Assembly (NCBI GenBank): GCA_037481695.1
Contig: JBBFLE010000007.1
Coordinates: 62,001-126,000, forward strand
From: a bacterium
GTDB taxonomy: Bacteria; Desulfobacterota; Desulfocorpusculales; Desulfocorpusculum
Length of the DNA stretch: 64,000 bases
Direction: 5' to 3'
Shown: positions 18,485-26,646 of the stretch, in pieces
How positions within the stretch are numbered: position 1 is the stretch's first letter
Layout: the number at the start of each line of letters is the position of its first letter
Position numbers and translations under genes: made by a program
Notes under the pieces: model-generated
Databases searched by the model: none
What the model saw: only the letters and a program-made list of their open reading frames with translations
What the model was told of the DNA's origin: nothing

Positions 18485-19259
18485 AAGAGAATAGATGTCT
18501 GGTTGGGGGACGATTTTTTCATCTGGTGCCTGGCACCATATCTATTCTAACTAGTTGATCTTATAGACGGTGATCAGTAAGTTTTCCTTCGACTCTCGGG
18601 AAGGTCAAGCAGTGCATGGGGCTGCCTGGCTGCCAGTCTTGTCTCGGGCACAAGAAATGGCCATGCGTTTTACAGGCCTTGGCCTGGTGGGCTTGCCCGA
18701 TATTGGGCTTGTGAAAGCACCTGTCAGGGCCAGAGCTTCCAAGCCTGAGCCAGGTGGCCACAAGCCCTCCTTTCGGCAGAGAGGGGCTCAAACCCGAGTC
18801 CCCACCTTCTGAGAGACCATGCAGGGAAATCCCCCAGAAAAAATTTTTCTAGAGCTATCGGAAAAACCTTGAGTTTGTCCGTTTATGACAATTAGGGGTG
18901 GTAAGGTGAAAGGAAGGAATAAAGGATGCTGCGGCCTTGGGGATGTAGCAAGGGGAAGATCAGAAGTCCAGAATGCCATGTGCTCCTTCCCACAGCTTGC
19001 GGTCTCAAGAGATGCGCAGCGTGTCTGGAACTGACCATAAGGGGGGATTGGGTCGGATGGGTGTCCAAGGGAAAGGTAAAAGACAATCTCTGAGAGGGCA
19101 GGTGGTGATGGCCCGTGCAAAAGATCGTGGGGCAAGATCCAGCATCGGGATGGCATGAGACTTAAAAGACGACATCAAAGATATCAAGGAGTTATGTGAG
19201 ATATGGTGCCAGGCACCGTGTCCTAAGGCAAACTGCTACACAGCCCCGGAGGGATTCCC
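18485..19259. other. 775 bases without a supported gene
   Basis: The first 40 bases are the decayed tail of the truncated pRiA4b-like gene. Two GGTGCC(T/A)GGCACC palindromes lie at 18525-18537 and 19205-19217. Short open frames on both strands here have no family signs and no good ribosome sites. At the right end, GGAGG before 19260 belongs to the next gene. Confidence 0.6.
18525..18537. repeat. GGTGCCTGGCACC palindrome
   Basis: 13-base near-perfect palindrome. The same motif (centre A or T) occurs at 17558-17570 and 19205-19217 and, with one change, at 26232-26244. REP-like dispersed element. Confidence 0.7.
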
Positions 19260-19814
19260 ATGGATACCGCGATTCTCCAACGACTCGCAGAACTCGTTGC
19301 AACCCGCAACCGGATCTCGAAGGAGATCACTACCATAATTGGCCGTCCAGCCCAGATTGGGCATCTAGGCGAGTTCATCGCATCTGAAATCTTCGACATT
19401 GCGCTGGAATCTTCTGCGGTCAACAAGGGCTTCGATGGCCGCTTCAGGTCCGGCGCCCTAGCTGGCAGAACAATAAACATCAAGTGGTATGCAAAGAGGG
19501 AAGGCCTGCTCGATCTAAGCCCCAATTCGCTTCCCGACTACTACCTCGCCCTCACGGGGCCTGCCGGACCGGCTGCCACGTCGCGGGGCGAAGACCGTCC
19601 GTGGCTCATCGAGACAGTGTACCTTTTTCAGGCCCGGCCGCTAGTTGATGCTCTGCGACGCAGGGGCGTGAAAATCGGGGTTGCAACGAGTGTGGCACAA
19701 GAGTACTGGGACAAAGCCGAGCTGTACCCTAAGTCCAGTGGTGGCCCTTTGCGCTTGACCCCAGAGCAGCGTGATGCCCTCGCCCTCTTTGGTGCGCGGC
19801 GACAGGGGTTCTAA
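19260..19814 (+). CDS. DUF6998-like protein of unknown function
   Basis: A 184-residue soluble protein with GGAGG 7 bases before the ATG. It has a helical N-terminus followed by GHLGEFIASEIFDI, a GFDGRF...AGRTINIKWY stretch and LLDLSPNSLPDYYLALTGP. These match my memory of a conserved family (DUF6998) whose order of conserved acidic and basic residues recalls restriction-endonuclease-like folds, but no catalytic motif can be proved by eye. It stands alone, 44 bases after a GGTGCCAGGCACC palindrome. Confidence 0.65.
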   Translation: MDTAILQRLAELVATRNRISKEITTIIGRPAQIGHLGEFIASEIFDIALESSAVNKGFDGRFRSGALAGRTINIKWYAKREGLLDLSPNSLPDYYLALTGPAGPAATSRGEDRPWLIETVYLFQARPLVDALRRRGVKIGVATSVAQEYWDKAELYPKSSGGPLRLTPEQRDALALFGARRQGF

Positions 19815-20075
19815 CATGGGAGTCGAGCTGTTGTAATCATTGAGCTCAATCGAGGTTTTCGTAACTGGGAACCATGTGAGCAGGTAATGTTTAGTGTCGC
19901 CCCCGCTTTCATATCAAAGGGGGGGCGGACCAAAATGTGCCGGAATATGCACCGGGTCAATGTACGAATGGGTGACACACTCTATTTCACAGAGATGCGC
20001 TATTTGAGATCGCGGCTGGGACCAAATTCCTGTCTCAAGAAAAAGAGCTGATATTTGAAGTTGGATGGAGTGCAG
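19815..20075. other. 261-base intergenic stretch
   Basis: No gene, terminator or promoter could be supported in this stretch, apart from GGAG just before the next start at 20076. Confidence 0.4.
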
Positions 20076-20600
20076 ATGTCCAAAGAAAACCACAAGCACA
20101 CACGATCCAGGCACCTGGCAGGAATGCTTACATGTCTTGCATTGTTTTGCTTTTGTTTGGTCATGCTGTACACGGGCTTTGTCTCCGTTGACATAGACTG
20201 CGCCAGGAAACACACGGGAGAGCCGCCCGTTTGCATGATACAGGAAAAGAGGCTTTTGGGCCTTTTCAATAGCAGAGTCAGTGTGTCAAGCGTCTCCAAT
20301 GTCAGTTACCAAACCAAGCACAGTCAGGCCAGAGGCCGTCTGGCCTCGGGTAGCACGGTGGTATTGACCGGGAGCAATGGCTCTTTTCCCATAACACAGA
20401 CCATGTCCAATCTTGGTGATACATGGAAATTGGATGTGGTAAGAAAGATTGATGGATTCCTGAAGAACCCAGACGAGGCAAGCCTTTCGGTTCGCGTCAA
20501 CGAAAGAAACATTTTCGGTTGGGTGGGTGTCATCATGTCGGCTTTCCTCGGGCTGGTCCTGTTATATTGGCTTGTCAAAAGATTTTGGGGTTGGGTCTAA
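20076..20600 (+). CDS. hypothetical protein with two membrane segments
   Basis: A 174-residue protein. One membrane helix lies near the N-terminus (GMLTCLALFCFCLVMLYTGF) and one at the C-terminus (FGWVGVIMSAFLGLVLLYWLV). They enclose an extracytoplasmic, serine-rich domain of about 100 residues with two nearby cysteines. ATG 20076 is chosen because GGAG lies 5 bases upstream; a TTG at 20055 is the alternative. I do not recognise the family. It lies alone in the island. Confidence 0.55.
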   Translation: MSKENHKHTRSRHLAGMLTCLALFCFCLVMLYTGFVSVDIDCARKHTGEPPVCMIQEKRLLGLFNSRVSVSSVSNVSYQTKHSQARGRLASGSTVVLTGSNGSFPITQTMSNLGDTWKLDVVRKIDGFLKNPDEASLSVRVNERNIFGWVGVIMSAFLGLVLLYWLVKRFWGWV

Positions 20601-21004
20601 AATTCTTCTGTGGAGGAGTCATCGATTGTCTGCTTTGACCTAACCTACTCTGAGTATCCACTGCATTGCTAAAGTTGGTGCAGCAACTGCCGAAAAAAGA
20701 TTTGGATTGGTCTAAAAATGAGGCGCCGGCGGCTCATGGATGCGTGAGGGATGCGGTAACCGGGTATCCGGGCTGGTGGGGGGCACCCGGCCGGGTGGCC
20801 GGGAAGCGGCATGTCCCGCAATTCAGCCGCCGAGAAGGGCTTTGGGGACTGGTCCTTGTTTGGGGCGAGTATGACCTTCGTTTCCGGCTCCGAGCTGGCT
20901 TCTGACACCGGCATGCGCCCTGCGCACCCCGAGCAATGGGCCGGTGAGGGAGGTGTTGGCAGCCCATTGATCATGGCAATGGACATGGCCGGCAGGAGAG
21001 CAAT
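20601..21004. other. 404 bases without a supported gene
   Basis: Unusually GC-rich in the centre (about 20750-20960). Open frames occur on both strands but have no family resemblance and conflict with one another. Nothing else recognised. Confidence 0.45.
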
Positions 21005-21928
21005 ATGACTGCTCAGTTGCACGAAAGCTTGATACTCGAGGGGGAACGGGTGTCCATGGCGTTTTGCCCCCCTATACCAGAGGATCACCCCAGAATAGTC
21101 CAGCTGACCGAAGAGGAGATGAAAGAACTGGATCTCCCTTACCTGCTTTTCTCCTCTGCCTGCTGGCGGGGTTATATCGGCCACTGGGAGATCAAGGATG
21201 GTCGCTTTTACCTTCGAAAAATAGCAGGCTGTTACAAGGTAATCGGAGATGAACCGATTTTCGCCGACTGGTTTAGCGGTATCATCAAGGTGCCGAAAGG
21301 CAAACTTCTTCATTACGTCCACATGGAATTCGAGTCTGTCTTTGAACAGGAACTTCACATAGCCATTGAGAAGGGCAAGGTCGTAAGCTCATGCGTGATC
21401 GACAACAGGATGAAGAAATTCGACCGATCTAAACCCTCGGGGAAAAATCTTCCCGGGCCCCGAAACCCCCGTGAGCATCACAAGGATGCGCGTCTCAATT
21501 CCACCGACGGACCTACAACAGCAAGGAAGGAAGACTTTTCCTGGAAATCCATGCTCCTGGCATTTGTCATTGCGACCATCATCAGTGTGGTTGCTGCGCG
21601 AGTGGCTGAGACGAAAGTGACTGGAAATATCATCTGGACCGTGATGTGGATATATCTCTCAATTGAGGCGTGGAAATACTGGAGATGGAAAGCCCTGTTA
21701 CCCATTCCTCTTTCCATGTTCGCCTCCGGGGCCGTCATGTTGGCGGGCAACATTGAAAAGATGTCACCGACTTACATGGTGGTTCAAGCAATTCTGAACC
21801 TGGGTGGTCTGGTAGCCTTTTACATCCTCTTGAGAAAATCCAGGAAAAGGCAATTGCAGGAATTTTCTTCTGCGGGCCGATCCGGAGGTTTCCTGCGGCA
21901 GGATGACCGTTGCCAGGGAAGCTGCTGA
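21005..21928 (+). CDS. hypothetical protein: conserved N-terminal domain joined to a membrane domain
   Basis: A 307-residue protein; AGGAGA lies 5 bases before the ATG. The first 130 residues contain ESLILEGERVSMAFCPPIPE, YIGHWEIKDGRFYLRKI and GDEPIFADWFSGIIKVP, a pattern I know from short uncharacterised proteins that usually occur alone. Residues about 175-285 add three or four hydrophobic segments (MLLAFVIATIISVVAARVAE, IIWTVMWIYLSIEAW, ALLPIPLSMFASGAVMLAG, MVVQAILNLGGLVAFYILL). The combination suggests a cytosolic domain tethered to the membrane; function unknown. Confidence 0.65.
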   Translation: MTAQLHESLILEGERVSMAFCPPIPEDHPRIVQLTEEEMKELDLPYLLFSSACWRGYIGHWEIKDGRFYLRKIAGCYKVIGDEPIFADWFSGIIKVPKGKLLHYVHMEFESVFEQELHIAIEKGKVVSSCVIDNRMKKFDRSKPSGKNLPGPRNPREHHKDARLNSTDGPTTARKEDFSWKSMLLAFVIATIISVVAARVAETKVTGNIIWTVMWIYLSIEAWKYWRWKALLPIPLSMFASGAVMLAGNIEKMSPTYMVVQAILNLGGLVAFYILLRKSRKRQLQEFSSAGRSGGFLRQDDRCQGSC

Positions 21929-22014
21929 GAGAAAATGAAATGCCGTTGACAACTCGGCCCTTTGGTGGCTTTAAGAAAACGGGCCGAATCAAAATCAAGC
22001 CTTGGAGAGCTTCC

Positions 22015-22695
22015 ATGAAGAAGACAAAGTCGATTTTCAAGCCCAAAGAAGTTTCACTCATCGAGACCTGGTTCTCCCTGCCCGATCCGCTGGGCCGAGA
22101 CTTGTCCCTGGAAGGGGGCACAAAGGTTCCACCACCATATGATGTCCGTCCCAACGAATGGCGGTACTGGAACGAGTGGTCTCTGAGTGCGGCCGTGGCC
22201 GAGATACTTCTGAACAGGATCCAGAAGCGTCTTCCGCAATGGGCGGTCATTTACCCTGATGGGAAAGTTCAGCTTGCAAATCCTCCGAAGCCCAAGGAGG
22301 AACGCCACGTTTACCTTTATCCGCAGCTGCTTCTTGAGATCGACTGGGGGGCATCCGGCCCGGGTTTTTCGTACCCTGAGATATACCACCTTACGCGAAT
22401 ACCCTTGTATGAAAGATTCGTGGTCACAAGCTGTGGGGATTCTCCGGGCGACGGTTTTTCAGGTTATGCATGGCATGCCATCGGCCACTTCCCTGTCACG
22501 GAAGACATACTTTCATCCTGCGGATCGATACTCATGAGATTCTGGAAGGAGATCTACAACCGTGACGGCTGTCAGGCGCCCTGGGGATACATATTTCAGA
22601 CCGGGCTGGTGAGCAGGGAGCTGGCAATTCAGTGGCGGGATTCCGTGTTTCCTCCGGAAGAAGAATATGAAGAAGAGGAGGAGGAAGACTCTTGA
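22015..22695 (+). CDS. hypothetical protein with acidic tail
   Basis: A 226-residue soluble protein, unrecognised. ATG 22015 is preferred (GGAG 7 bases upstream) over an earlier ATG at 21910 that overlaps the preceding gene. It is rich in Trp and Tyr in the middle and ends in a run of glutamates (EEEYEEEEEEDS). It follows the membrane protein closely on the same strand, and the two may be co-transcribed. Confidence 0.55.
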   Translation: MKKTKSIFKPKEVSLIETWFSLPDPLGRDLSLEGGTKVPPPYDVRPNEWRYWNEWSLSAAVAEILLNRIQKRLPQWAVIYPDGKVQLANPPKPKEERHVYLYPQLLLEIDWGASGPGFSYPEIYHLTRIPLYERFVVTSCGDSPGDGFSGYAWHAIGHFPVTEDILSSCGSILMRFWKEIYNRDGCQAPWGYIFQTGLVSRELAIQWRDSVFPPEEEYEEEEEEDS

Positions 22696-22854
22696 GGGGT
22701 GAGGTCCGAGGTCCGGATCCTCGAGGCAGATCCCACCGGAGCGCCTGAAGGTCGAGCAGAGGGACTTGGTCGTTGCCCCACAGGGGGCAGCCCGGGAGCG
22801 CAACTCACTTGGCACCCCAGTCGGACAAGAGGTGCTTGATTCAAGAGGTGCGGC

Positions 22855-23448
22855 GTGCACGTGTACATTGTTTTTGCCCACCCAGCCAGGGATTCTTTCA
22901 ACAGAAAGGTGCTTGAGGTTTTCACTCGGGGTCTTGGGGAAAGTGGGCACACGTACGAGATCGGCGATCTGTACGAGATGAATTTTATTTCCGAAATGGA
23001 TGCCGAGCAGTACGAACGTGAAGTGGGGCTTGACCCCGAGGCACCTGTGCCGGCAGACGTCGGAATGGAACAGGCAAAGATCGACAGCGCGGATGTCCTG
23101 GCTTTCATATACCCCGTGTGGTGGAGTGACTGTCCTGCGAAGCTGAAGGGCTGGTTCGACAGAGTGCTCACATACGGATATGCCTACTTTTATGACAGCA
23201 AGGGAGAGCGCCACACAAGGATAAACATCAGGAAGGCGGTTGTTATCTGCTCGGCCGGACACACATTGGAACATCTGGAGAAGACCGGGATTGCGGAGAG
23301 CATGAAGCGGATCATGCTCCATGACAGGCTTCTCGGGGTGGGGGTCAAGGAGGCACACATGGAGATTCTTGGAGGGATGATGCCTGGAGAGGACAAGTAT
23401 CTGCACGAGAATCTCCAGAAGGTCCATGACCTTGCCAGGAGCCTCTGA
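22855..23448 (+). CDS. NAD(P)H oxidoreductase, flavodoxin-like fold
   Basis: A 197-residue protein of the NQO1/Flavodoxin_2 family, which reduces quinones or other acceptors with two electrons using FMN or FAD. Signs are YIVFAHPARDSFNRKV at the N-terminus (flavin phosphate loop), YPVWWSDCPAKLKGWFDRVL (the W-P-KGW-DRV signature around the flavin) and YGYAYF. The GTG start at 22855 has AGAGGTG upstream. Single gene, about 160 bases after the acidic protein. Confidence 0.85.
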   Translation: MHVYIVFAHPARDSFNRKVLEVFTRGLGESGHTYEIGDLYEMNFISEMDAEQYEREVGLDPEAPVPADVGMEQAKIDSADVLAFIYPVWWSDCPAKLKGWFDRVLTYGYAYFYDSKGERHTRINIRKAVVICSAGHTLEHLEKTGIAESMKRIMLHDRLLGVGVKEAHMEILGGMMPGEDKYLHENLQKVHDLARSL

Positions 23449-23477
23449 AGGAGTTGGATTGCTCTTTCCCCCCTGGA

Positions 23478-23748
23478 TGAGCGAAAGAGGGCCATTGTGG
23501 AGCTGCTCTCCTGGAAGGCCGGGGCTGTGCAGATATGCGAAGTCTTCAGGGTGGGGCAGCAAGCCTTCTTGCTGCACCAGACACAAGCTAGCTGAGCTAA
23601 GGGCCAAGAACCTGGACCTCGAAGTGGAGCTTGCAGCGTGATGCAAGGGAGGTTTTTTTCATCAGAAAGAGTGCCTGGAGCTGCAGAAAACCAATGGTTC
23701 GGGTGTTCATACACAAGAAGGCCATGAAGATTCAATTGGAGGAGACCT
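23478..23748 (+). pseudogene. decayed transposase (OrfA-like) remnant
   Basis: Reading through three frames gives DERKRAIVELLSWKAGAVQI, then ELRAKNLDLEVELAA, then KKAMKIQLEET. This resembles the helix-turn-helix and leucine-zipper-like part of IS3-family OrfA proteins. Stop codons and frameshifts break it, and no inverted repeats or OrfB were seen. It marks a past insertion in the island. The resemblance is by eye and weak. Confidence 0.4.
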
Positions 23749-24771
23749 GTGGCAAGGACCCGTATCACCCGGGGGGCAGACGATAGCCTGCGACCACCTG
23801 GTGACGATGCCAAGGAAGAGCATAAAGCCAGGATGATAGATCGCGCCCAGGGATGTCTGCTTGGCCAACTTGCGGGAGATTCCCTTGGGGCCCTGGTAGA
23901 ATTTCGGAGTCCGGAGGACATCCGGCGGGAATACCCGGGAGGCGTCCGTGATCTTACAGATGGTGGCACCTGGAATACCATTGCGGGTCAGCCCACGGAC
24001 GATTCCGAGATGGCCCTTTCCCTTGCCCGCATGCTGGCTGACCAAGGAAGATACGATCCCGAGGAAGCGAGGAAGGCGTACATTTTCTGGATGGACTCCG
24101 GGCCCTTTGATTGCGGCATGACAGTGGCCAGGGCTCTTCGGGGTCATCCCAGTGCGGACAGCCAGGCCAACGGCGCCATGATGCGGGTGAGCCCCTTGGG
24201 CATCTTCGGAGCCAACCATGAGCTGGAGTTGGTTGCCGAGTGGGCACAGCAGGATGCGGCGATCACTCATCCTCATCCGGTTTGCCGGGAGGCCAACGCA
24301 CTGTTTACCATGGCCATCGCCGATGCGGTTCGTCAGGGTTGCGATGGCCCAAATCTGTACCAACAGATCCTGACCTGGGCGCAAGACATGGAGGTGCATG
24401 GAAGCATCCTGGAGGCGGTCCTGGGAGCCGCCGAGGCACCGCCTGCGGACTATGTCCGGCAACAGGGGTGGGTTCTGACCGCATTGCGCAACGCCCTGTG
24501 GCAGCTCCTTCATGCATCCAACCTGGAAGAGGCCATTGTGGATACCGTGATGCGAGGCGGGGACACTGACACCAATGCTGCCATCTGCGGCGCGCTGCTG
24601 GGCGCTGTATACGGCCGCAAAGCTGTCCCCGGCCGATGGGTCCAATCCCTTCTCCATTGCCGCCCTGCGGCGGGACAGCCTAACGTGCACAGACCCAGGC
24701 CCGAGTGTTTCTGGCCCGTGGATGCATTGGAGCTGGCGAGGCGACTTCTCAAATCCGGAGAGCTGCGATGA
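23749..24771 (+). CDS. ADP-ribosylglycohydrolase family protein
   Basis: A 340-residue DraG/ARH-type hydrolase that removes ADP-ribose from proteins or other acceptors using a two-metal centre. Domain evidence: GCLLGQLAGDSLGALVEF near the N-terminus, QPTDDSEM (metal-binding TDD) and MRGGDTDTNAAICGALLGA (metal-binding DTD). The GTG start follows GGAGGAG; an ATG at 23836 (just before the catalytic domain) is the alternative, which would remove 29 unconserved residues. No partner ADP-ribosyltransferase is adjacent. Confidence 0.88.
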   Translation: MARTRITRGADDSLRPPGDDAKEEHKARMIDRAQGCLLGQLAGDSLGALVEFRSPEDIRREYPGGVRDLTDGGTWNTIAGQPTDDSEMALSLARMLADQGRYDPEEARKAYIFWMDSGPFDCGMTVARALRGHPSADSQANGAMMRVSPLGIFGANHELELVAEWAQQDAAITHPHPVCREANALFTMAIADAVRQGCDGPNLYQQILTWAQDMEVHGSILEAVLGAAEAPPADYVRQQGWVLTALRNALWQLLHASNLEEAIVDTVMRGGDTDTNAAICGALLGAVYGRKAVPGRWVQSLLHCRPAAGQPNVHRPRPECFWPVDALELARRLLKSGELR

Positions 24772-24885
24772 GCTTCCCAGGAGATGTCGTGGAGCTGGCG
24801 CCATTGTTGCTGTGGAACGCTGGTGTTACATCTGTCAGAAGCTATGCAGGAGCGAATCTGTTCTTATTTTGAGGAGGTTTCGCCA

Positions 24886-25632
24886 GTGGACATCCCACGG
24901 ATATTCAACATCACCGAAAGCGCTCACCGCATCCACAACCCGTTCACACCCCAGAAGCTTTCCACTCTTGGCGCGGCATTGCGCCTGGAGCCGGGCACCC
25001 GTATCCTGGATCTGGGCAGCGGCTCAGGCGAGATGCTGTGCACCTGGGCACGTGATCACGGAATTACCGGCACCGGCATTGACCTTAGCCGATTGTTCAC
25101 CGAGCAGGCAAGACGCCGCGCCCAGGAACTCGGCGTAGCTGATCGGGTCACCTTCATCCATGGAGATGCTGCCGGGTATGTTGCCGAAGAGAAGGTCGAT
25201 GTGGCAGCCTGTGTCGGTGCCACGTGGATAGGCGGGGGAGTTGCCGGCACCATTGAACTTCTGGCGCAGAGCCTGCGTACCGGAGGGATCATCCTGATTG
25301 GTGAGCCCTACTGGAGGCGGCTGCCGCCCACACCGGATGTTGTCAAAGGGTGTCTTGCCCACCAGATCTCCGACTTTCTCCCCCTTCCAGAGCTTCTCGG
25401 GTCTTTCGGCCGCCTCGGCTACGACGTGGTGGAAATGGTTCTGGCTGACCAAGACGGCTGGGACAGATACGAGGCTGCTAAATGGCTCACCATGCGCCGG
25501 TGGCTTGAGGCAAATCCCGACGACGAGTTGGCGAAAGAAGTTCGAGATCTGCTCTCCTCGGAACCCGTGCGTCACGCCACCTACACGCGTGAATACCTGG
25601 GCTGGGGTGTGTTTGCGCTGATGCCGCGGTGA
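24886..25632 (+). CDS. class I SAM-dependent methyltransferase
   Basis: A 248-residue protein with the Rossmann-type SAM-binding motif ILDLGSGSGEMLCTWARD followed by the acidic GTGIDLS, then a conserved VTFIHGDAAGY. Substrate unknown. I place the start at GTG 24886 (VDIPRIFNITESAHRI), which has GAGGAGG 8 bases upstream and matches where relatives begin; the ATG at 24784 has no usable ribosome site. It is followed by about 1 kb of non-coding repeat sequence. Confidence 0.85.
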   Translation: MDIPRIFNITESAHRIHNPFTPQKLSTLGAALRLEPGTRILDLGSGSGEMLCTWARDHGITGTGIDLSRLFTEQARRRAQELGVADRVTFIHGDAAGYVAEEKVDVAACVGATWIGGGVAGTIELLAQSLRTGGIILIGEPYWRRLPPTPDVVKGCLAHQISDFLPLPELLGSFGRLGYDVVEMVLADQDGWDRYEAAKWLTMRRWLEANPDDELAKEVRDLLSSEPVRHATYTREYLGWGVFALMPR

Positions 25633-26121
25633 TAAGGGACTTGCCGGGCGAATCGAAAAGTGGGTAAATACAAGCCAACTTTGACCCTTGCTCCCATAAG
25701 CTACTGTAATCATTGGGCTAGGTTTTGGCTTTCGTAGCCACAGGATATGTAACTAGTTGAGATTTGATGATTTTCTTCGGTATTGGTATCCTGCTGTCTA
25801 AAGTATCCGGCTCGTGTGCCATCGGACTGCGGTGGTGGCCACGGGTGACTCGCCGCCCAGGCCATAGCTCATGGCATTTTCCGCTAGGCATTCCATGGCC
25901 ATAAGCACTCTTGGTAAGTGATTAGGTCGTGGTCAACCTGCAAAAGGTATCCCGTTTATGGCCAGCTTATTCCCCCAAGCTTGCTCGAGGGGCAGTGATC
26001 CCGCATCGTTTACCACGGGTGAATCTGAAAAAACAATGTCGTGATATGCCCTCATACAGATCCATATGCAAATGGGGTTTGATTTCCCATTGCCACCTAG
26101 ATCTGACATGCCAAGGCTTTT

Positions 26122-26154
26122 TTACCCAAAACAGCTTTGAGCGAAAATGGGTAA
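26122..26154. repeat. inverted repeat, TTACCCA hairpin (copy in duplicated block)
   Basis: TTACCCA (26122-26128) and TGGGTAA (26148-26154) around AAACAGCTTTGAGCG. The left flank resembles the first hairpin at 17387 and the inside the second at 17448, as if the two had been joined by deletion. Confidence 0.75.
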
Positions 26155-26247
26155 GAAATTGATCTTACCCAGGGCATAGGGGGAAAAATAGGTTAGCAGA
26201 CCCAATAAAATCAGTTAGTTAAAGCCACTTTGGTGCCAGGCACGAGT

Positions 26248-26391
26248 AAAAGCAGCACAGAGCACACAAAAGCAGCACGGAGCACACAAAAGCAGCACAG
26301 CAGCACAGGGCCAATAAAAGCAGCACAGAGCACAGAGCACACAAAGGCAGCACAGAGCACAGAGCGGACAAAAGCAGCACAGAGTACAGGG
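26248..26391. repeat. tandem repeat array, GCAGCACAGAGC units (second copy)
   Basis: Same unit family as 17575-17739, with a different number and order of units. Confidence 0.85.
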
Positions 26392-26646
26392 CAAGCTGAA
26401 TCTGCCCTTTGCTTCAGGCTGTATGCCTTCTGCTTTGTGTTGTAAAAAGCAAAGTCAAGAAATACCATAGGGGCGCCGGATGAGGTTCTCTTGGGCTTGC
26501 TGTAGGTTCTTCTGGGCAAGTTTGGAAACCTTTGGCAAGGTTGGCCCAGCAAGGCATTTTTGGTGATGCCAAGATGGGTCGGAGTCAAGTGTGATCCAGA
26601 GGGGGCCCCCCACTAGCAGAGATGGGCTCCAAAGGGAGGTTGCCGC

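Larger units (their letters stand above)
25633..26646. other. about 1 kb non-coding, second copy of the duplicated repeat block
   Basis: To about 26110 I see no gene; TGCAAAAGGTATCCCG at 25939-25954 matches the start of the CRISPR repeat at 14 of 16 bases. From 26122 on come a TTACCCA hairpin, a GGTGCCAGGCAC half-palindrome (26232), a tandem GCACAGAGC array (26248-26391) and the leader of the intact pRiA4b-like gene, all closely matching 17.45-17.99 kb. Confidence 0.75.

Noticed and set aside
18740-18830. tRNA-like piece GGGGCTCAAACCCGAGTCCCC as a possible integration site
   Set aside because: No acceptor stem, anticodon arm or complete cloverleaf could be built around it.
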